64,000 bases of DNA from PLanc-01 sp035342095 (lineage in GTDB: Bacteria > Planctomycetota > Phycisphaerae > Sedimentisphaerales > Anaerobacaceae), in NCBI GenBank assembly GCA_035342095.1, contig DAOQWL010000021.1, forward strand, positions 1 through 64,000, in the 5' to 3' direction. The translations under genes and the position numbers were made by a program. The stretch's first letter is position 1, and the number at the start of each line of letters is the position of its first letter. Below the pieces are notes generated by a model. That model had not been told where the DNA came from, ran no database searches, and saw only the letters and a list, made by a program, of their open reading frames with translations. Shown here piece after piece: positions 51,386 through 61,395 of this stretch.

Positions 51386-54300
51386 TGATCCACCTGCAAC
51401 ATCCTGCCCTGTTGTGGACGCTCGTCCTGGTCTTGCCGATCCTGGCTTTCTCGTACTGGCGCGGCGCTGCGGCGCCGGGTCTGCGAAAGCGGATCTTGAT
51501 CGTCTTGAGTCTCGCGGGCATGGCCGCCCTGGTGCTGGCCCTGGCCGGTCCCTACCGGGTCCGCTCCCCGCGTGGGGAGACGATGGTGTTCCTGATTGAT
51601 CTCTCATCGAGCGTATCGGATGGGCAGTTGGATGCTGCGGCTCGCGAGGTCCGCGGGCGTGTGGCAGGTCTGCCCCCTCGGACCGACTGGCAGGCGGTGG
51701 GTTTCGCGGCGTATCCGATCCCGCTGGCAGGAGGGCTCGGTGACCTGGAAGCCGGCGCCCTTGCGGCTCAGCGCCTGGGCGGGTCCGGACGGGAGCCTGA
51801 TTTCTTCGAGAACACGGATCTGGAGGCGGCTTTGCTCTATGCCCGTGCGCAGATCAAGCAGCAGGGGCGCATCGTGCTCCTGACCGACGGACTAGAGACC
51901 CGCGGCCAGGCCGAGCAGGCGGCCTTCGGGCTGGATGCCCTGGGCATCCCCCTGGAGATCGTCGGCCTCGATGTCCAGACCGGGCCGGAGGTGGTCTTGA
52001 CTTCGCTGACGGCCCCCTCGGCAGTCCACGAGGGGCAGAACGCCTCGCTCACGATTACGCTGGACAGCTCTGTCGAAGGGCCGGTCCGGATCGAAGCGAC
52101 GCACGTCCCGACCGGGGAACGCCGGACGCTGACGGAGAACGTGACGCCCGGCGTCCAGACGCGCGAGCTTGCCCTGGATACACGACAGGCAGATGTCACG
52201 TCCTACGAGGTCGTCGTGTCGGCGGCGCAGGACACGCGACCGGACAACAACCGACGGAGTCTGAGCGTACCGATCCTGCCCAAGCCCCTGGCCGCGGTGC
52301 TCGCGACCGACGAAGCTTCCGTGGCCACGCTCGGACGATGGTTGCAGGATGCCGCTCGCGTGGTCCCCTGGACGGGGGATGACGCGCTGGGACAGGCGGA
52401 TCTGCTGATCGTCGCCGACGCAGGGCCCGATCAGTTGACGGCCGAGCAAGTGACGCGAATCCGCGAGCGGGTCCGTCGGGGTGTGGGTCTGTGGGTCTTG
52501 CCCGGGCCGACCTTGATCCGCGACGCGCTGCTGAGCGAGGGCAGCGACCTGGCCGAGCTGTTGCCGGTCAAGCCCCTCCAGTACGGCAAGCAATCCAATC
52601 CCAACACGACGGTCGTCTTCATCCTGGACACCTCGGGCAGCATGACCGGTGCGCGGATCCAACTGGCGAAGGAGATCGCGCGGATGGCCATCAGCCATCT
52701 CAACGGGCACGACAAGGTCGGCATCGTGGAGTTCTACGGCGCCAGGCGCTGGGCGGCGCCCATCCAGTCCGCCGCCAACCGCCTGGATATCAACCGGGCC
52801 TTGAACCGCCTGACCGCCGGCGGCGGGACCATCATCCTGCCCGCCCTGGAAGAGGCGCACTACGCGCTGCTCAACACCAGCAGCACGACCAAGCACATCG
52901 TGGTGGTTTCGGACGCCGGGGTGGAGAGCGGGGACTACGAGTCCGTGCTCCGCAAGATCGCCGGCGACAACATCGCGGTGTCCACTGTCCTGGTCGGTCC
53001 GGCGGCGCATACCGGGTTCATGGCGGACCTGTCCCAATGGGGTCGCGGCGCGTTCTTCCACGCAGGCGACCGCTTCCGTTTGCCCGACCTGAACTTCAAG
53101 TCGGTCCAGAACAAGTCCGGTGCGCCGCAGCAGCAGAACGATACGCCGGTGGCATCGGTGTTCGCGTCCAGCGTGCTGTCGGGAGTCACGGTCGATTCGC
53201 TGACTCCGCCGGCCGACATGCTGGCGGTCAGTCCTCGCCCTGCGGCCCAGGTCCCGCTGACCCTGGGCAGCGGCCGGCCTCTGCTGAGCCTTTGGCAATA
53301 TGGCCTCGGACAGGTCGCTTTCTGGAGCGTGGACCTCCTGGCAGCCGAAGGTCCGGTCCGGGACGGCGCTGCAGGCCAGTCCTGGGCGGACCTGGTGGTC
53401 AATCAATGCCGCAAACTCTATCGGCCGCGCCGGCCCGATTGGGACCTGGCTTGGCGGGTCGTACACGACCGGGTCTTCTTCACGATCTCGTCCGGGCCGG
53501 ACGTCCAGGCTCAAGATCTGCAACTGGTCCTTCAAGGCCAGGGACGCGATGCGGAGGCTCTTTCTCCGGTTCGCGTGGATGGGCGGCACTGGGCGGCGCA
53601 GGCCCGCGATATGACCGACGGGTTCTACCGTGCGACCTTGAACACGACCTCCGGCGAGACCCTGGCGCGCGGCGCCTTCGTGATCGAGCCCACGCCGGAA
53701 TTGTCCGCGTGCCGGACCAATACGGCCTTGCTGGATCGCATACAGGCCGCGGCGGGACAGCCCGCCTTGTCACAGCCGCCGGAACGGACCGGCGATTTGC
53801 GGGTCCATGCCCTGCTGCTGGCGCTGCTGTGCCTGCTGACCCACGTGATCGTGCGTCGTCTGCCGCACGGATGGATGCGCCGCGTCGCTGCGGCGGCGGT
53901 CTGGTTCGTTGTGCTGCTCCCGGCCGCGCGGTCGCAGGCGGCCCAGGACCCGAATCTCGCCTATGTCACGAGCCGGCTGAATGGCTTGCCCCAGGCGAGC
54001 CCGACCGGCGATCCTGTCTTGGCGTTGCTGTGTGGGGATGCGAACCAGGCCGACAGCCTTCCAACAGCCGACTTCGCCGGGGTCTTGCAGCGGGGTTACG
54101 CCCTGTACAAACTGGAGCGGCATTCGGATGCCTACGAGACCCTTCGAGCGGCCGTACCCCTGGCCCAGACGGAAGAGGACCAGAAGTACGTGCTGGCCTG
54201 GCTGCTTCTGACGGCGCAGAAGGCCGGATGTCTGGCGGACGTGGAGCAGGCGTTGGGCAGCGGCGCGTCGCTGGTGCCCTACCAGATCAAAGCCCTGCTG

Positions 54301-57300
54301 CTCGCCTACGGCCTGCAAGGAGACCTGGCGCGGGCGATGGCTCTGCACGACCGGGTGTACGATGCGAACAGCTTCCGCGAGGACTTCAAGCTGGAGGTTA
54401 CGCGGGAGATCCTGAATCTCGCCTTCATCGACGGGCGGACCAGCGAGACCCGGCCTCTGCTCGAGCGGGCCTCCGCTCACACCTCCGATCCCGGGGTGGG
54501 CGCGGCGCTGGTGAAGCTTCACCTGCTCAATGGCGACCGCGATCTGGGACGGGCGGAGATGGAGCGTCTGATCCGCGCCGGCACCGGACCGTCGGGCCTG
54601 CTGTTCCTGGCCCAGCAGGCCGAGCAGATGGCCTTCTACGACCTGGCCCTCCAGGCCGCCGGCGAAGTCGTGGCGCACCATCCGGATTACGCCTATGAGG
54701 CGGGTCTGTTCCGCGTGCGACTGACGATCCGGCGGGGACAGCCGGAGGAAGCCGCGACGATGCTGCGCGACATGGCCGGCCACCTGTCGCTCAACGACAA
54801 GCAGCTCTTCGAGGTCGCCCAGGTCTACGAGCAGTTGGCACGGTATCCGGAGGCGATGGCCCTCTATCAGAGCCTGTGCCAGCGCACCGAGGCCCACGAC
54901 GTGCTGATGCGGATCGCCTGGCTCCACGAGAAGAAACAGGATTTGCCCGCTGCCTACGAGACTTGGCACACCCTGTGGACGCAGTGCGATCAGGAGCATC
55001 TACTGTATCAGATTCAACCTCGCCTGCTGGACCTGGGGGCCCGCACCGGTCAGCTCGCGAATCTGGCGGTCGAGCTGGAGGAAGGCCTGGAGAGCAGCGG
55101 TCTCGACGCCAAGGCGCTCAACCTGCTTCTCGACCTGTACGTCTCCGTGGGCGACTCGATCTCCGCGGTGGAGCTGGCCAAGCAGTATTATGGGCGGGAC
55201 ACGGCGGAGTCCTTGACCCGCCAGCAGCGCATCTACCTGCGATGTCACGAATACGGACGATGTAACCGGGTTTTGCAGCGACTCCTGGAGATCGATCCGG
55301 GCAACGCGCAGAGCTACCTGCAGCAGTTGGCGGTCATTGCCCTGGAGCGCGGCAACGAGCGGGACGCCCTCGCGGCGTCGCAGGCCATCGCGGCGGCCCA
55401 GGGCTCGCAGCAGGTGGACGCGGAATACGCCGCGGGCGTGCTGGCCATGATGGGACGCACCGTCGAGGCGGCGCAGACCTACTATCGCATGTTGCAGGAC
55501 GACCCCAACAACGCGGAACTGTGGCTTCTCTGGGCCAATACCGCCCAGGAGGCCGGGGAAGGCGCCGAGGCGATCCGACGGCTTGTCCAACTGCTTGACG
55601 AGACCGCGTCCGACGACGTCTTCACCGTCGCGGTGGACGGCCTGTTGAACCTCGACGCCGATCGCGAGACGCTCAAGACCGCGCTGGCGAGCATTCTGCT
55701 CCGCCTGGCGGATGACCCGCGAAAGATCTACTTCTACCGCCTGGCGGTGGACGTGCTGGAGGATCTCACGGTGGCACAGCCGGCGCCGCAGGACCTGCTG
55801 CTGCTGGCGGCGCCGCACGCGCCCCAGCGCCGGGCGGCCTTCATCCGCGAAGCACAGCAGTTGTGTGCCCGCGCTCGGGACGTCGAGGGCCAGCTCGACC
55901 TGGGCGTCCTGCTGGTCACGATGGACTATGAGCTGCCGCCGCAGTTCTACATGGACCTGGGCAAGCAGTTCCTGGAGCAGGGACGGGAGTCCATGGCACA
56001 GGTCCTGTTCCGCCACAACGGCCTGCTCAGCGAGAACCCGTCGCTGGGCGTCGAGATCGCCGACTATCACGACCGCTACGGGCAGTTCGGCAAGGCGGCG
56101 ACCATGATTCGCGAGTGCCTGTGCGGAATGCCCGACGACCTGGTCCTGCTGATGCGTTCGGCTTCGTATGAGGAAGTCACCGGCAACCTGCCGTTGGCCT
56201 TCAGGCAATATCGCAGGCTGTACGAGCTGTCGCTCGGCGCCATGTCGCTCGAGTCCGTCCCCGCCAGCAAGGGCCAGGCGGTGAGTCGCCAGAGACAGCA
56301 GGTCAACGCCGGCGACCGCTACAGTCTCATGGCGATGCAGGGACTGCTGGTCACGGACAATCCGCAGACGCCGCTGAGCGACCTGTGCAGCCAGTGGGCC
56401 GGGAAGATCCTGGGGTCGATCGAGGGCAAGACGGCCTTATCCGCCTTGTCGTATCAACATTGGCGAGATTGCGATTCTCTGTGCGTCGCCTGCGGCCGGG
56501 CCGAGCAGGCGGACGAAACGGCGCGCCGGATCATGACCGCTTGTCCCGAGTCGGATCTGCGCGGCGACATGGTCCAGAACCGCTGTCTCTGGGGCCTCTA
56601 CCCCGCGGCGATGACTTGGGCGAGGGACCTGGATCGCAGCCGCTGGCCTGAGGCGCTGCAAGCGTGGGCCGATGTGCAGGATCCGAACGGCCCGTCGCAG
56701 GCGCCCAACGTGATCGATGCCCTGATTCGGGCGTGGGTCGTCGGGCGGAGCGAGGAAGCGCAGCGTCTGTTGGAGCGTCTGCCGGGCAAGGTCACGACCG
56801 ACGTGGATCGGGGAGAGCGAATCGGGATCGACCAGAACTCCCTTCTCATCGCCCACATCCTCGGCGATTCCGACCGCGTCAAGCGGCTGGTCGCCCGACA
56901 GATTCAGGAGAACGCAGCCCGTCCCGCCAGCCGGCGGCGCACGTCCGTCCAGGTTCTGGCTCGGACCGCCTGGGCGCTGCTGTCGCCTGCGGATCGGCGT
57001 TGGCTGGTCCGCGAGCTGGAGGCCGCGTTCGGCAGTCAGCCTGAGGTGGGCGACCTGATCGAGATCGCCAGGATTCACGACGGCGTTCAGCAGTACTACC
57101 CTTCGGAGAAGGCGAAGGCCGCCGGTCTGATCGGGATCATGCGGTACATCGAGCCGGATCGGCGATTGGCGATTCTGGGCAAGGCCGCGGAGGGCCAGCC
57201 CGAGTCGCGACGCAAACTGTACCTCTGGGATCTGCTGGAGCAGGCGGATTTCGAGTGGACCCCATCGGAGACCGAATCGTTCATTCGCCTGTTCGAGTCT

Positions 57301-59277
57301 CAGCCGCCGGCCCAGTGGGGCACGCAGATGCCGGACATTCCGCCGGATAGTCCCACGCCTTCGCTATGGTTGGCCCTGGCGGAGAATCTGCTGAAAGACC
57401 TGCCCGGCAATCCCGCGGTCAATGCCCTGGCCTGTCTGGCTCGCAGGGCCGCAGGCCAGACGGACCAGGCGGTCGCCCTCGTCAGCGCCGTGGTCGATCC
57501 CTGGCTCGACAAGGATGAAATCACCTATACCGATACTGGAATGCTGCAGAAGGTGATCGAAGTCCTGCCGCCGGAGGCGCTGGACGCCATGTTGGAGGAC
57601 GTCCAGACGGTGCAGGAGGTCATGGGACCGACTGCGAAGGGGCGCCTGCTCGAGGCGCTGATCCACCAGCGGCGAGGGCGCCAAGCCCAGGCTCGCGCGT
57701 CCATGGAGCAGGCGTACGCCTTGAAGCCGGACGACCTTCAGATCTCCCGGCGGATCAGGCAGCTCTATTGCGACACCGGGCACTATCGCGATCTGGCCGA
57801 TCTCATGGCCAAACGTCTCTACGGCTCCGGCCAAGGCACCTCCGCCCAGTGGATGGCGCTCAGCGAGCTGCACCTTCACTGTGGGATGCTTCCGGAGGCC
57901 CTCCGCGCCACCGCCCAGGACACGATCGAGATCATGCGGAACCGCAGCTATCTGTTCCTGTACCACGCGGCCGGCGACGCAGACCACTTGCGACAGGCGC
58001 TCCGCAAGTTCTATGTGGACTGCCGCGTCAAGCAGTTCTCGGGTTTCCTGCGATGGCCCAAGCCGGACTCGCCGGGCGGAATTCTTGGGCTCGAGGCGCC
58101 GCTGTTGTCCTCGACTTGCGTCAGCGCGCTGTTGGGTCGGGACGAGAGCATGACCGACGAGCTGCCTCGCTATTGGCGGGCCCTGCAGGCACAGGACCGG
58201 GACATGACGAACATGGCCGAGGGGCTGGCCGCGATCTATGTCAGGAGCGGTCGGGCCCAGCAGGTCCTGGCCGATTTGCAGCAGCAGGAACGCAGCGGGC
58301 TGGCCCAGATCCCGAAGGCCCGCGCCTTGCGATGGCATCTGATGACCCAGGGAACAGCGGCGCCGACGCCAGAACAGATCGATGCCCTGGTCGGCCAGAC
58401 GGAATCGACAGACTGGACCGCCTGGCGGTGGATCGCGCGGGCCTACGCACAGACGGGACAACCTGAGAAAGCCCGTCGCGCGTATCAATGGCTGTGTCTG
58501 AACGAATGGCTCGCGGGCCTCCGGTCGAGCGACGACCTGAAGACCACATCCGCCGACACGGATGCCTGGCAAGCGCTGGACCCGCACGCGCGGTCGCTGC
58601 TGGAGCCGGTCTTGGGACCCAATCCCTTTGTCGCCTTCGATCCCTTGTCTGAGGCCATGCGTCTGGGATGGCTGTCGCGTGCCTGGCCCGAGCGGGATCT
58701 TTCCAAGGAGGTGGAGGTCCTGGAGTCTCGCTTCCGCGCCCCATGTCCGCTGGACACGCCCATCCGCGAGGCCCTGGCATTGCGCGAGGTCCTCATGGGC
58801 TACTACCTGCGACACGATGATCTGGACCGCTACAGCCTGCACCTGCACGCCGTGCTGTCGGAGCTGGACGAGTTCTGCAATCCGGTCCATGTGATCGACT
58901 TCGTCCGCCTGGCCGGGGCCTGCGACGATCCCGAGCGAGTCCATCGCTTCCTGGCCCACAGCGAGGCCCTCATCCGCTGGCTCGTGAACGACGGGCGGCT
59001 CCCGGGCTTCGCCGCGGTTCCCCAGTTGGCCTTGCTGGCGGTCGCGTATAACAGGAACAAAAATGCCTCGTCAAGCGAGGCGGTTTTCGGTACAATGAGA
59101 ACGTTGCTGGCCGAGCCGTCGCAGACGGCCCTGTGGCTCGTGGATGCCTTGGATCGTTGTGGCAAGCGGCCCGAGGCTGACGCGTTGCTGGAACAACTGT
59201 TGCGCGAGGGATTGGTGCCCAGGTCGAGGGCTGCGATCCCGCGCGATTCAGACCCGTCAAGAAAGGATCTGCCATGA
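51385..59277 (+). CDS. Giant VWA / TPR fusion membrane protein (BatA/B plus BatC-like)
   Basis: The protein has about 2630 residues. Two N-terminal helices (LLWTLVLVLPILAFSYW; LIVLSLAGMAALVLALAG) are followed by a first VWA domain with intact site (FLIDLSSSVSDG, residue about 68), a beta domain, a glutamine-amidotransferase-like segment (ADLLIVADAG, GVGLWVLPGP) and a second intact VWA domain (FILDTSGSMTG, residue about 410). Helices at about residue 805-850 precede roughly 1750 residues of TPR-like helical repeats. In Bacteroidetes Bat operons the VWA and TPR parts are separate proteins (BatA/B, BatC); here they are one chain. The ATG at 51385 overlaps the previous stop. It likely forms a large MoxR-serviced envelope complex, by inference. 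Confidence 0.85.
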   Translation: MIHLQHPALLWTLVLVLPILAFSYWRGAAAPGLRKRILIVLSLAGMAALVLALAGPYRVRSPRGETMVFLIDLSSSVSDGQLDAAAREVRGRVAGLPPRTDWQAVGFAAYPIPLAGGLGDLEAGALAAQRLGGSGREPDFFENTDLEAALLYARAQIKQQGRIVLLTDGLETRGQAEQAAFGLDALGIPLEIVGLDVQTGPEVVLTSLTAPSAVHEGQNASLTITLDSSVEGPVRIEATHVPTGERRTLTENVTPGVQTRELALDTRQADVTSYEVVVSAAQDTRPDNNRRSLSVPILPKPLAAVLATDEASVATLGRWLQDAARVVPWTGDDALGQADLLIVADAGPDQLTAEQVTRIRERVRRGVGLWVLPGPTLIRDALLSEGSDLAELLPVKPLQYGKQSNPNTTVVFILDTSGSMTGARIQLAKEIARMAISHLNGHDKVGIVEFYGARRWAAPIQSAANRLDINRALNRLTAGGGTIILPALEEAHYALLNTSSTTKHIVVVSDAGVESGDYESVLRKIAGDNIAVSTVLVGPAAHTGFMADLSQWGRGAFFHAGDRFRLPDLNFKSVQNKSGAPQQQNDTPVASVFASSVLSGVTVDSLTPPADMLAVSPRPAAQVPLTLGSGRPLLSLWQYGLGQVAFWSVDLLAAEGPVRDGAAGQSWADLVVNQCRKLYRPRRPDWDLAWRVVHDRVFFTISSGPDVQAQDLQLVLQGQGRDAEALSPVRVDGRHWAAQARDMTDGFYRATLNTTSGETLARGAFVIEPTPELSACRTNTALLDRIQAAAGQPALSQPPERTGDLRVHALLLALLCLLTHVIVRRLPHGWMRRVAAAAVWFVVLLPAARSQAAQDPNLAYVTSRLNGLPQASPTGDPVLALLCGDANQADSLPTADFAGVLQRGYALYKLERHSDAYETLRAAVPLAQTEEDQKYVLAWLLLTAQKAGCLADVEQALGSGASLVPYQIKALLLAYGLQGDLARAMALHDRVYDANSFREDFKLEVTREILNLAFIDGRTSETRPLLERASAHTSDPGVGAALVKLHLLNGDRDLGRAEMERLIRAGTGPSGLLFLAQQAEQMAFYDLALQAAGEVVAHHPDYAYEAGLFRVRLTIRRGQPEEAATMLRDMAGHLSLNDKQLFEVAQVYEQLARYPEAMALYQSLCQRTEAHDVLMRIAWLHEKKQDLPAAYETWHTLWTQCDQEHLLYQIQPRLLDLGARTGQLANLAVELEEGLESSGLDAKALNLLLDLYVSVGDSISAVELAKQYYGRDTAESLTRQQRIYLRCHEYGRCNRVLQRLLEIDPGNAQSYLQQLAVIALERGNERDALAASQAIAAAQGSQQVDAEYAAGVLAMMGRTVEAAQTYYRMLQDDPNNAELWLLWANTAQEAGEGAEAIRRLVQLLDETASDDVFTVAVDGLLNLDADRETLKTALASILLRLADDPRKIYFYRLAVDVLEDLTVAQPAPQDLLLLAAPHAPQRRAAFIREAQQLCARARDVEGQLDLGVLLVTMDYELPPQFYMDLGKQFLEQGRESMAQVLFRHNGLLSENPSLGVEIADYHDRYGQFGKAATMIRECLCGMPDDLVLLMRSASYEEVTGNLPLAFRQYRRLYELSLGAMSLESVPASKGQAVSRQRQQVNAGDRYSLMAMQGLLVTDNPQTPLSDLCSQWAGKILGSIEGKTALSALSYQHWRDCDSLCVACGRAEQADETARRIMTACPESDLRGDMVQNRCLWGLYPAAMTWARDLDRSRWPEALQAWADVQDPNGPSQAPNVIDALIRAWVVGRSEEAQRLLERLPGKVTTDVDRGERIGIDQNSLLIAHILGDSDRVKRLVARQIQENAARPASRRRTSVQVLARTAWALLSPADRRWLVRELEAAFGSQPEVGDLIEIARIHDGVQQYYPSEKAKAAGLIGIMRYIEPDRRLAILGKAAEGQPESRRKLYLWDLLEQADFEWTPSETESFIRLFESQPPAQWGTQMPDIPPDSPTPSLWLALAENLLKDLPGNPAVNALACLARRAAGQTDQAVALVSAVVDPWLDKDEITYTDTGMLQKVIEVLPPEALDAMLEDVQTVQEVMGPTAKGRLLEALIHQRRGRQAQARASMEQAYALKPDDLQISRRIRQLYCDTGHYRDLADLMAKRLYGSGQGTSAQWMALSELHLHCGMLPEALRATAQDTIEIMRNRSYLFLYHAAGDADHLRQALRKFYVDCRVKQFSGFLRWPKPDSPGGILGLEAPLLSSTCVSALLGRDESMTDELPRYWRALQAQDRDMTNMAEGLAAIYVRSGRAQQVLADLQQQERSGLAQIPKARALRWHLMTQGTAAPTPEQIDALVGQTESTDWTAWRWIARAYAQTGQPEKARRAYQWLCLNEWLAGLRSSDDLKTTSADTDAWQALDPHARSLLEPVLGPNPFVAFDPLSEAMRLGWLSRAWPERDLSKEVEVLESRFRAPCPLDTPIREALALREVLMGYYLRHDDLDRYSLHLHAVLSELDEFCNPVHVIDFVRLAGACDDPERVHRFLAHSEALIRWLVNDGRLPGFAAVPQLALLAVAYNRNKNASSSEAVFGTMRTLLAEPSQTALWLVDALDRCGKRPEADALLEQLLREGLVPRSRAAIPRDSDPSRKDLP
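59065..59086 (+). terminator. Terminator-like hairpin inside the giant gene
   Basis: GCCTCG and CGAGGC form a six-base-pair stem, preceded by AAAAA and followed by GGTTTT, all within codons of the giant protein near its end. TACAAT follows at 59091-59096. It could dampen the end of the long transcript or be chance in a coding region. Confidence 0.25.
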
Positions 59278-60149
59278 GAAGACTGGTGCTTGTCGCCCTG
59301 ACAATCGGGATGGGAATCGGCGTGGCGCGGGCCGCGGAGGTCCGTGTGGACAGCCCGAACGATCCGAACGCCCTGGCCCTGGAGCAGAAGGTCAGGCAGT
59401 ACATCGAGACGGATCAGAACTACCAGGCTGCGGTCACCGCCTACGCCCAGGCGGCGCGGGCCAATCCGACCGTTCAATATTACCGCGATCAGTTCGCCCT
59501 GCTGCGGAGCGTCGCCAAGATGCAGGCGGCGCTGGCCAGCGAAACCGTGCCGGAGAAGTGGAAGGCCTACGCCGACGCGGTCCGCGTGTACCACTACAGC
59601 AAAGGCTATTACCAGGCCGCCCTGGCAGTGGATCAGGCCGCTCAGGCGAAGTTCAACGATCCATCGTTCGCGATCCGTAAGATCGAGACGCTCCTTCTGG
59701 TCGGGCAGGACGCCCAGGTCCAGCCGCTCGTTCCGTCGCTGAGCCAGGCTGCCCCGGCTGCCGTGCCCGCGCGATGGCGGACCCTGCGCCCTGTCGTGCT
59801 GGCTCACACCGGTCAGGCGGACCAGGCGCTGGCCGCAGTGGCCAATCTGCAGATTGACGCCAAGACGACGCCGGCCAGCCTGTTCGACCTCGCCCGCGTG
59901 TACAAGGCGTCGGCCAAGGTGGACGAGGCGCTAAACTGCCTGCGCATGTTCCTGGAGCACACCGTCCCCACGGAGATGGCTACCAGCAGGAATATGATCA
60001 TCCTGTGTGCGGATTTCCGCGATCTGCACGACCAGGCCGCCTTCAAGACCGTGCTGACCACGGAGAGCAAGGTCGCCCAGTCCGGCTGCACCGGCGGGTC
60101 CAGTTGCAGCTCCTGTTCGCTCAAGGGCAAGTGCTCGTCCAGCAAGTGA
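59274..60149 (+). CDS. Secreted TPR-like protein with Cys-rich C-terminal tail
   Basis: A signal peptide (LVLVALTIGMGIGVARA) is followed by about 230 residues of helical repeats (AALAVDQAAQAKFNDPS, VYKASAKVDEALNCLRMF). The tail SGCTGGSSCSSCSLKGKCSS has four Cys residues in a C-x5-C-x2-C-x5-C pattern. This suggests metal or iron-sulfur binding or covalent redox chemistry. Its start overlaps the stop of the giant gene (ATGA), with AAAGGATC upstream. The downstream gene encodes a membrane iron-sulfur protein, so the tail may hand over metal or electrons. That link is an inference. Confidence 0.7.
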   Translation: MRRLVLVALTIGMGIGVARAAEVRVDSPNDPNALALEQKVRQYIETDQNYQAAVTAYAQAARANPTVQYYRDQFALLRSVAKMQAALASETVPEKWKAYADAVRVYHYSKGYYQAALAVDQAAQAKFNDPSFAIRKIETLLLVGQDAQVQPLVPSLSQAAPAAVPARWRTLRPVVLAHTGQADQALAAVANLQIDAKTTPASLFDLARVYKASAKVDEALNCLRMFLEHTVPTEMATSRNMIILCADFRDLHDQAAFKTVLTTESKVAQSGCTGGSSCSSCSLKGKCSSSK

Positions 60150-61357
60150 TCGCTTCCGCATCCAGAGGGTCCGTAGCCACGGTGAGAAATACACGACACA
60201 TCTTCCAGGGCCTGTTCCTCGTCCTGGTTCTGACGGGCGTTTTCGTCTTCCGGAAGAATCTGGAGGTCTGGTGTCCCTTTGGCGGCGTCGAGTGCCTGTC
60301 GCTGTATCTTCACGACGGCAAGATGCTCTGCGCCCTCGGAGCCTCGAATTTCTTCATCCTGGCGGCGATCCTGCTGCTGACCCTGGCGATGAAGCGGGTC
60401 TTCTGCGGATACATGTGTCCCGTGGGAACCGTCGCGGAGGCGATGCGATGCCTGGCGAAGAAGTGCGGCATCAAGCCCCTCTCACCCGCGCCCGCGGTGG
60501 ACCGCGTCCTGTCCCTGCTCAAGTACGTCATCCTCGCGGGCGTGCTCTGGGGCACCTTTGCGGCCACAGACCTGATCGCCCGCCATGGGGATCCCTGTTT
60601 CGCCATGATCGGCTCCGGCACCAACGAAGCGGTGCCCCGGACTGCTTTCGTCGTCCTGGGATTGCTCGTCGTCGCGTCACTATTCGTGTCCATGCCCTTC
60701 TGCCGCTGGCTGTGTCCGTTCGGCGCCGTGCTGAATATCTTCTCCCGCGTAGGCCTGACCCGCGTCCATCGCGACGCCGGCACCTGCATCAACTGCGGGC
60801 GGTGCTCCAAGGCCTGCCCGATGAAGATCGAGGTGGCGAAATCTGCAAGCGTGAGCGAAGCCCGCTGTCTGACCTGCGGCGAGTGCCTGCTCGTCTGCCC
60901 GGTGGACAAGACCCTCACGTGGCGTTTCCTCGATCGACGTCCTATCGAGCATCCCGGCCGGTGGATCGCCGCGGCGATCGTCCTTTGCGTCGCGGCAGCG
61001 GTCACGGCCGCCCGCGTCGTCCCGCTGCCCACGTTCATCAACGCGCGAGACGTGGAGCGTCCCGCCGTTGTCGCGGAGCATAGTCTCATGGTCGAAGGCG
61101 TCACGTGCAGCGGATCCGCAAGACAGTTGGTTTTCTTCCTGGATCGCAGCGACGAGTACGCCGTGCCGGGCTATCTCAGGGTCCTCACGTCGCCCGGTCC
61201 CGCCTTGGTCGCGGTCCGCCTGCAATACGATCCGAGTCAGACCGATCCCAATGTCCTGACGGACGCCATCGTCGAGCCGTACTACGACGCCGCGGAGGGC
61301 CGCTGGCGCTCCTCGCCGTTCCGCGTCGAGGGGCACGATCCTCTGACCGGATTCTGA
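60146..61357 (+). CDS. Membrane 4Fe-4S ferredoxin protein (NapH/NosR-like) with HMA-like end
   Basis: Several membrane helices (FQGLFLVLVLTGVFVF; FFILAAILLLTLAM) carry two CxxxCP motifs (CGYMCPVGTV, CRWLCPFGAV), the hallmark of NapH/CcoG-type membrane ferredoxins. Two canonical 4Fe-4S sites follow (CINCGRCSKACP, CLTCGECLLVCP). The last 90 residues resemble a heavy-metal-associated domain (MVEGVTCSGSARQL) with a single Cys. It would move electrons across or along the membrane. The start is a GTG at 60146 overlapping the previous stop (GTGA). A GTG at 60182 is an alternative. It ends the MoxR cluster. Confidence 0.85.
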   Translation: MIASASRGSVATVRNTRHIFQGLFLVLVLTGVFVFRKNLEVWCPFGGVECLSLYLHDGKMLCALGASNFFILAAILLLTLAMKRVFCGYMCPVGTVAEAMRCLAKKCGIKPLSPAPAVDRVLSLLKYVILAGVLWGTFAATDLIARHGDPCFAMIGSGTNEAVPRTAFVVLGLLVVASLFVSMPFCRWLCPFGAVLNIFSRVGLTRVHRDAGTCINCGRCSKACPMKIEVAKSASVSEARCLTCGECLLVCPVDKTLTWRFLDRRPIEHPGRWIAAAIVLCVAAAVTAARVVPLPTFINARDVERPAVVAEHSLMVEGVTCSGSARQLVFFLDRSDEYAVPGYLRVLTSPGPALVAVRLQYDPSQTDPNVLTDAIVEPYYDAAEGRWRSSPFRVEGHDPLTGF

Positions 61358-61395
61358 TGTGACCAGACGAGCGGCATCGCGGCGCATGGAATCGT

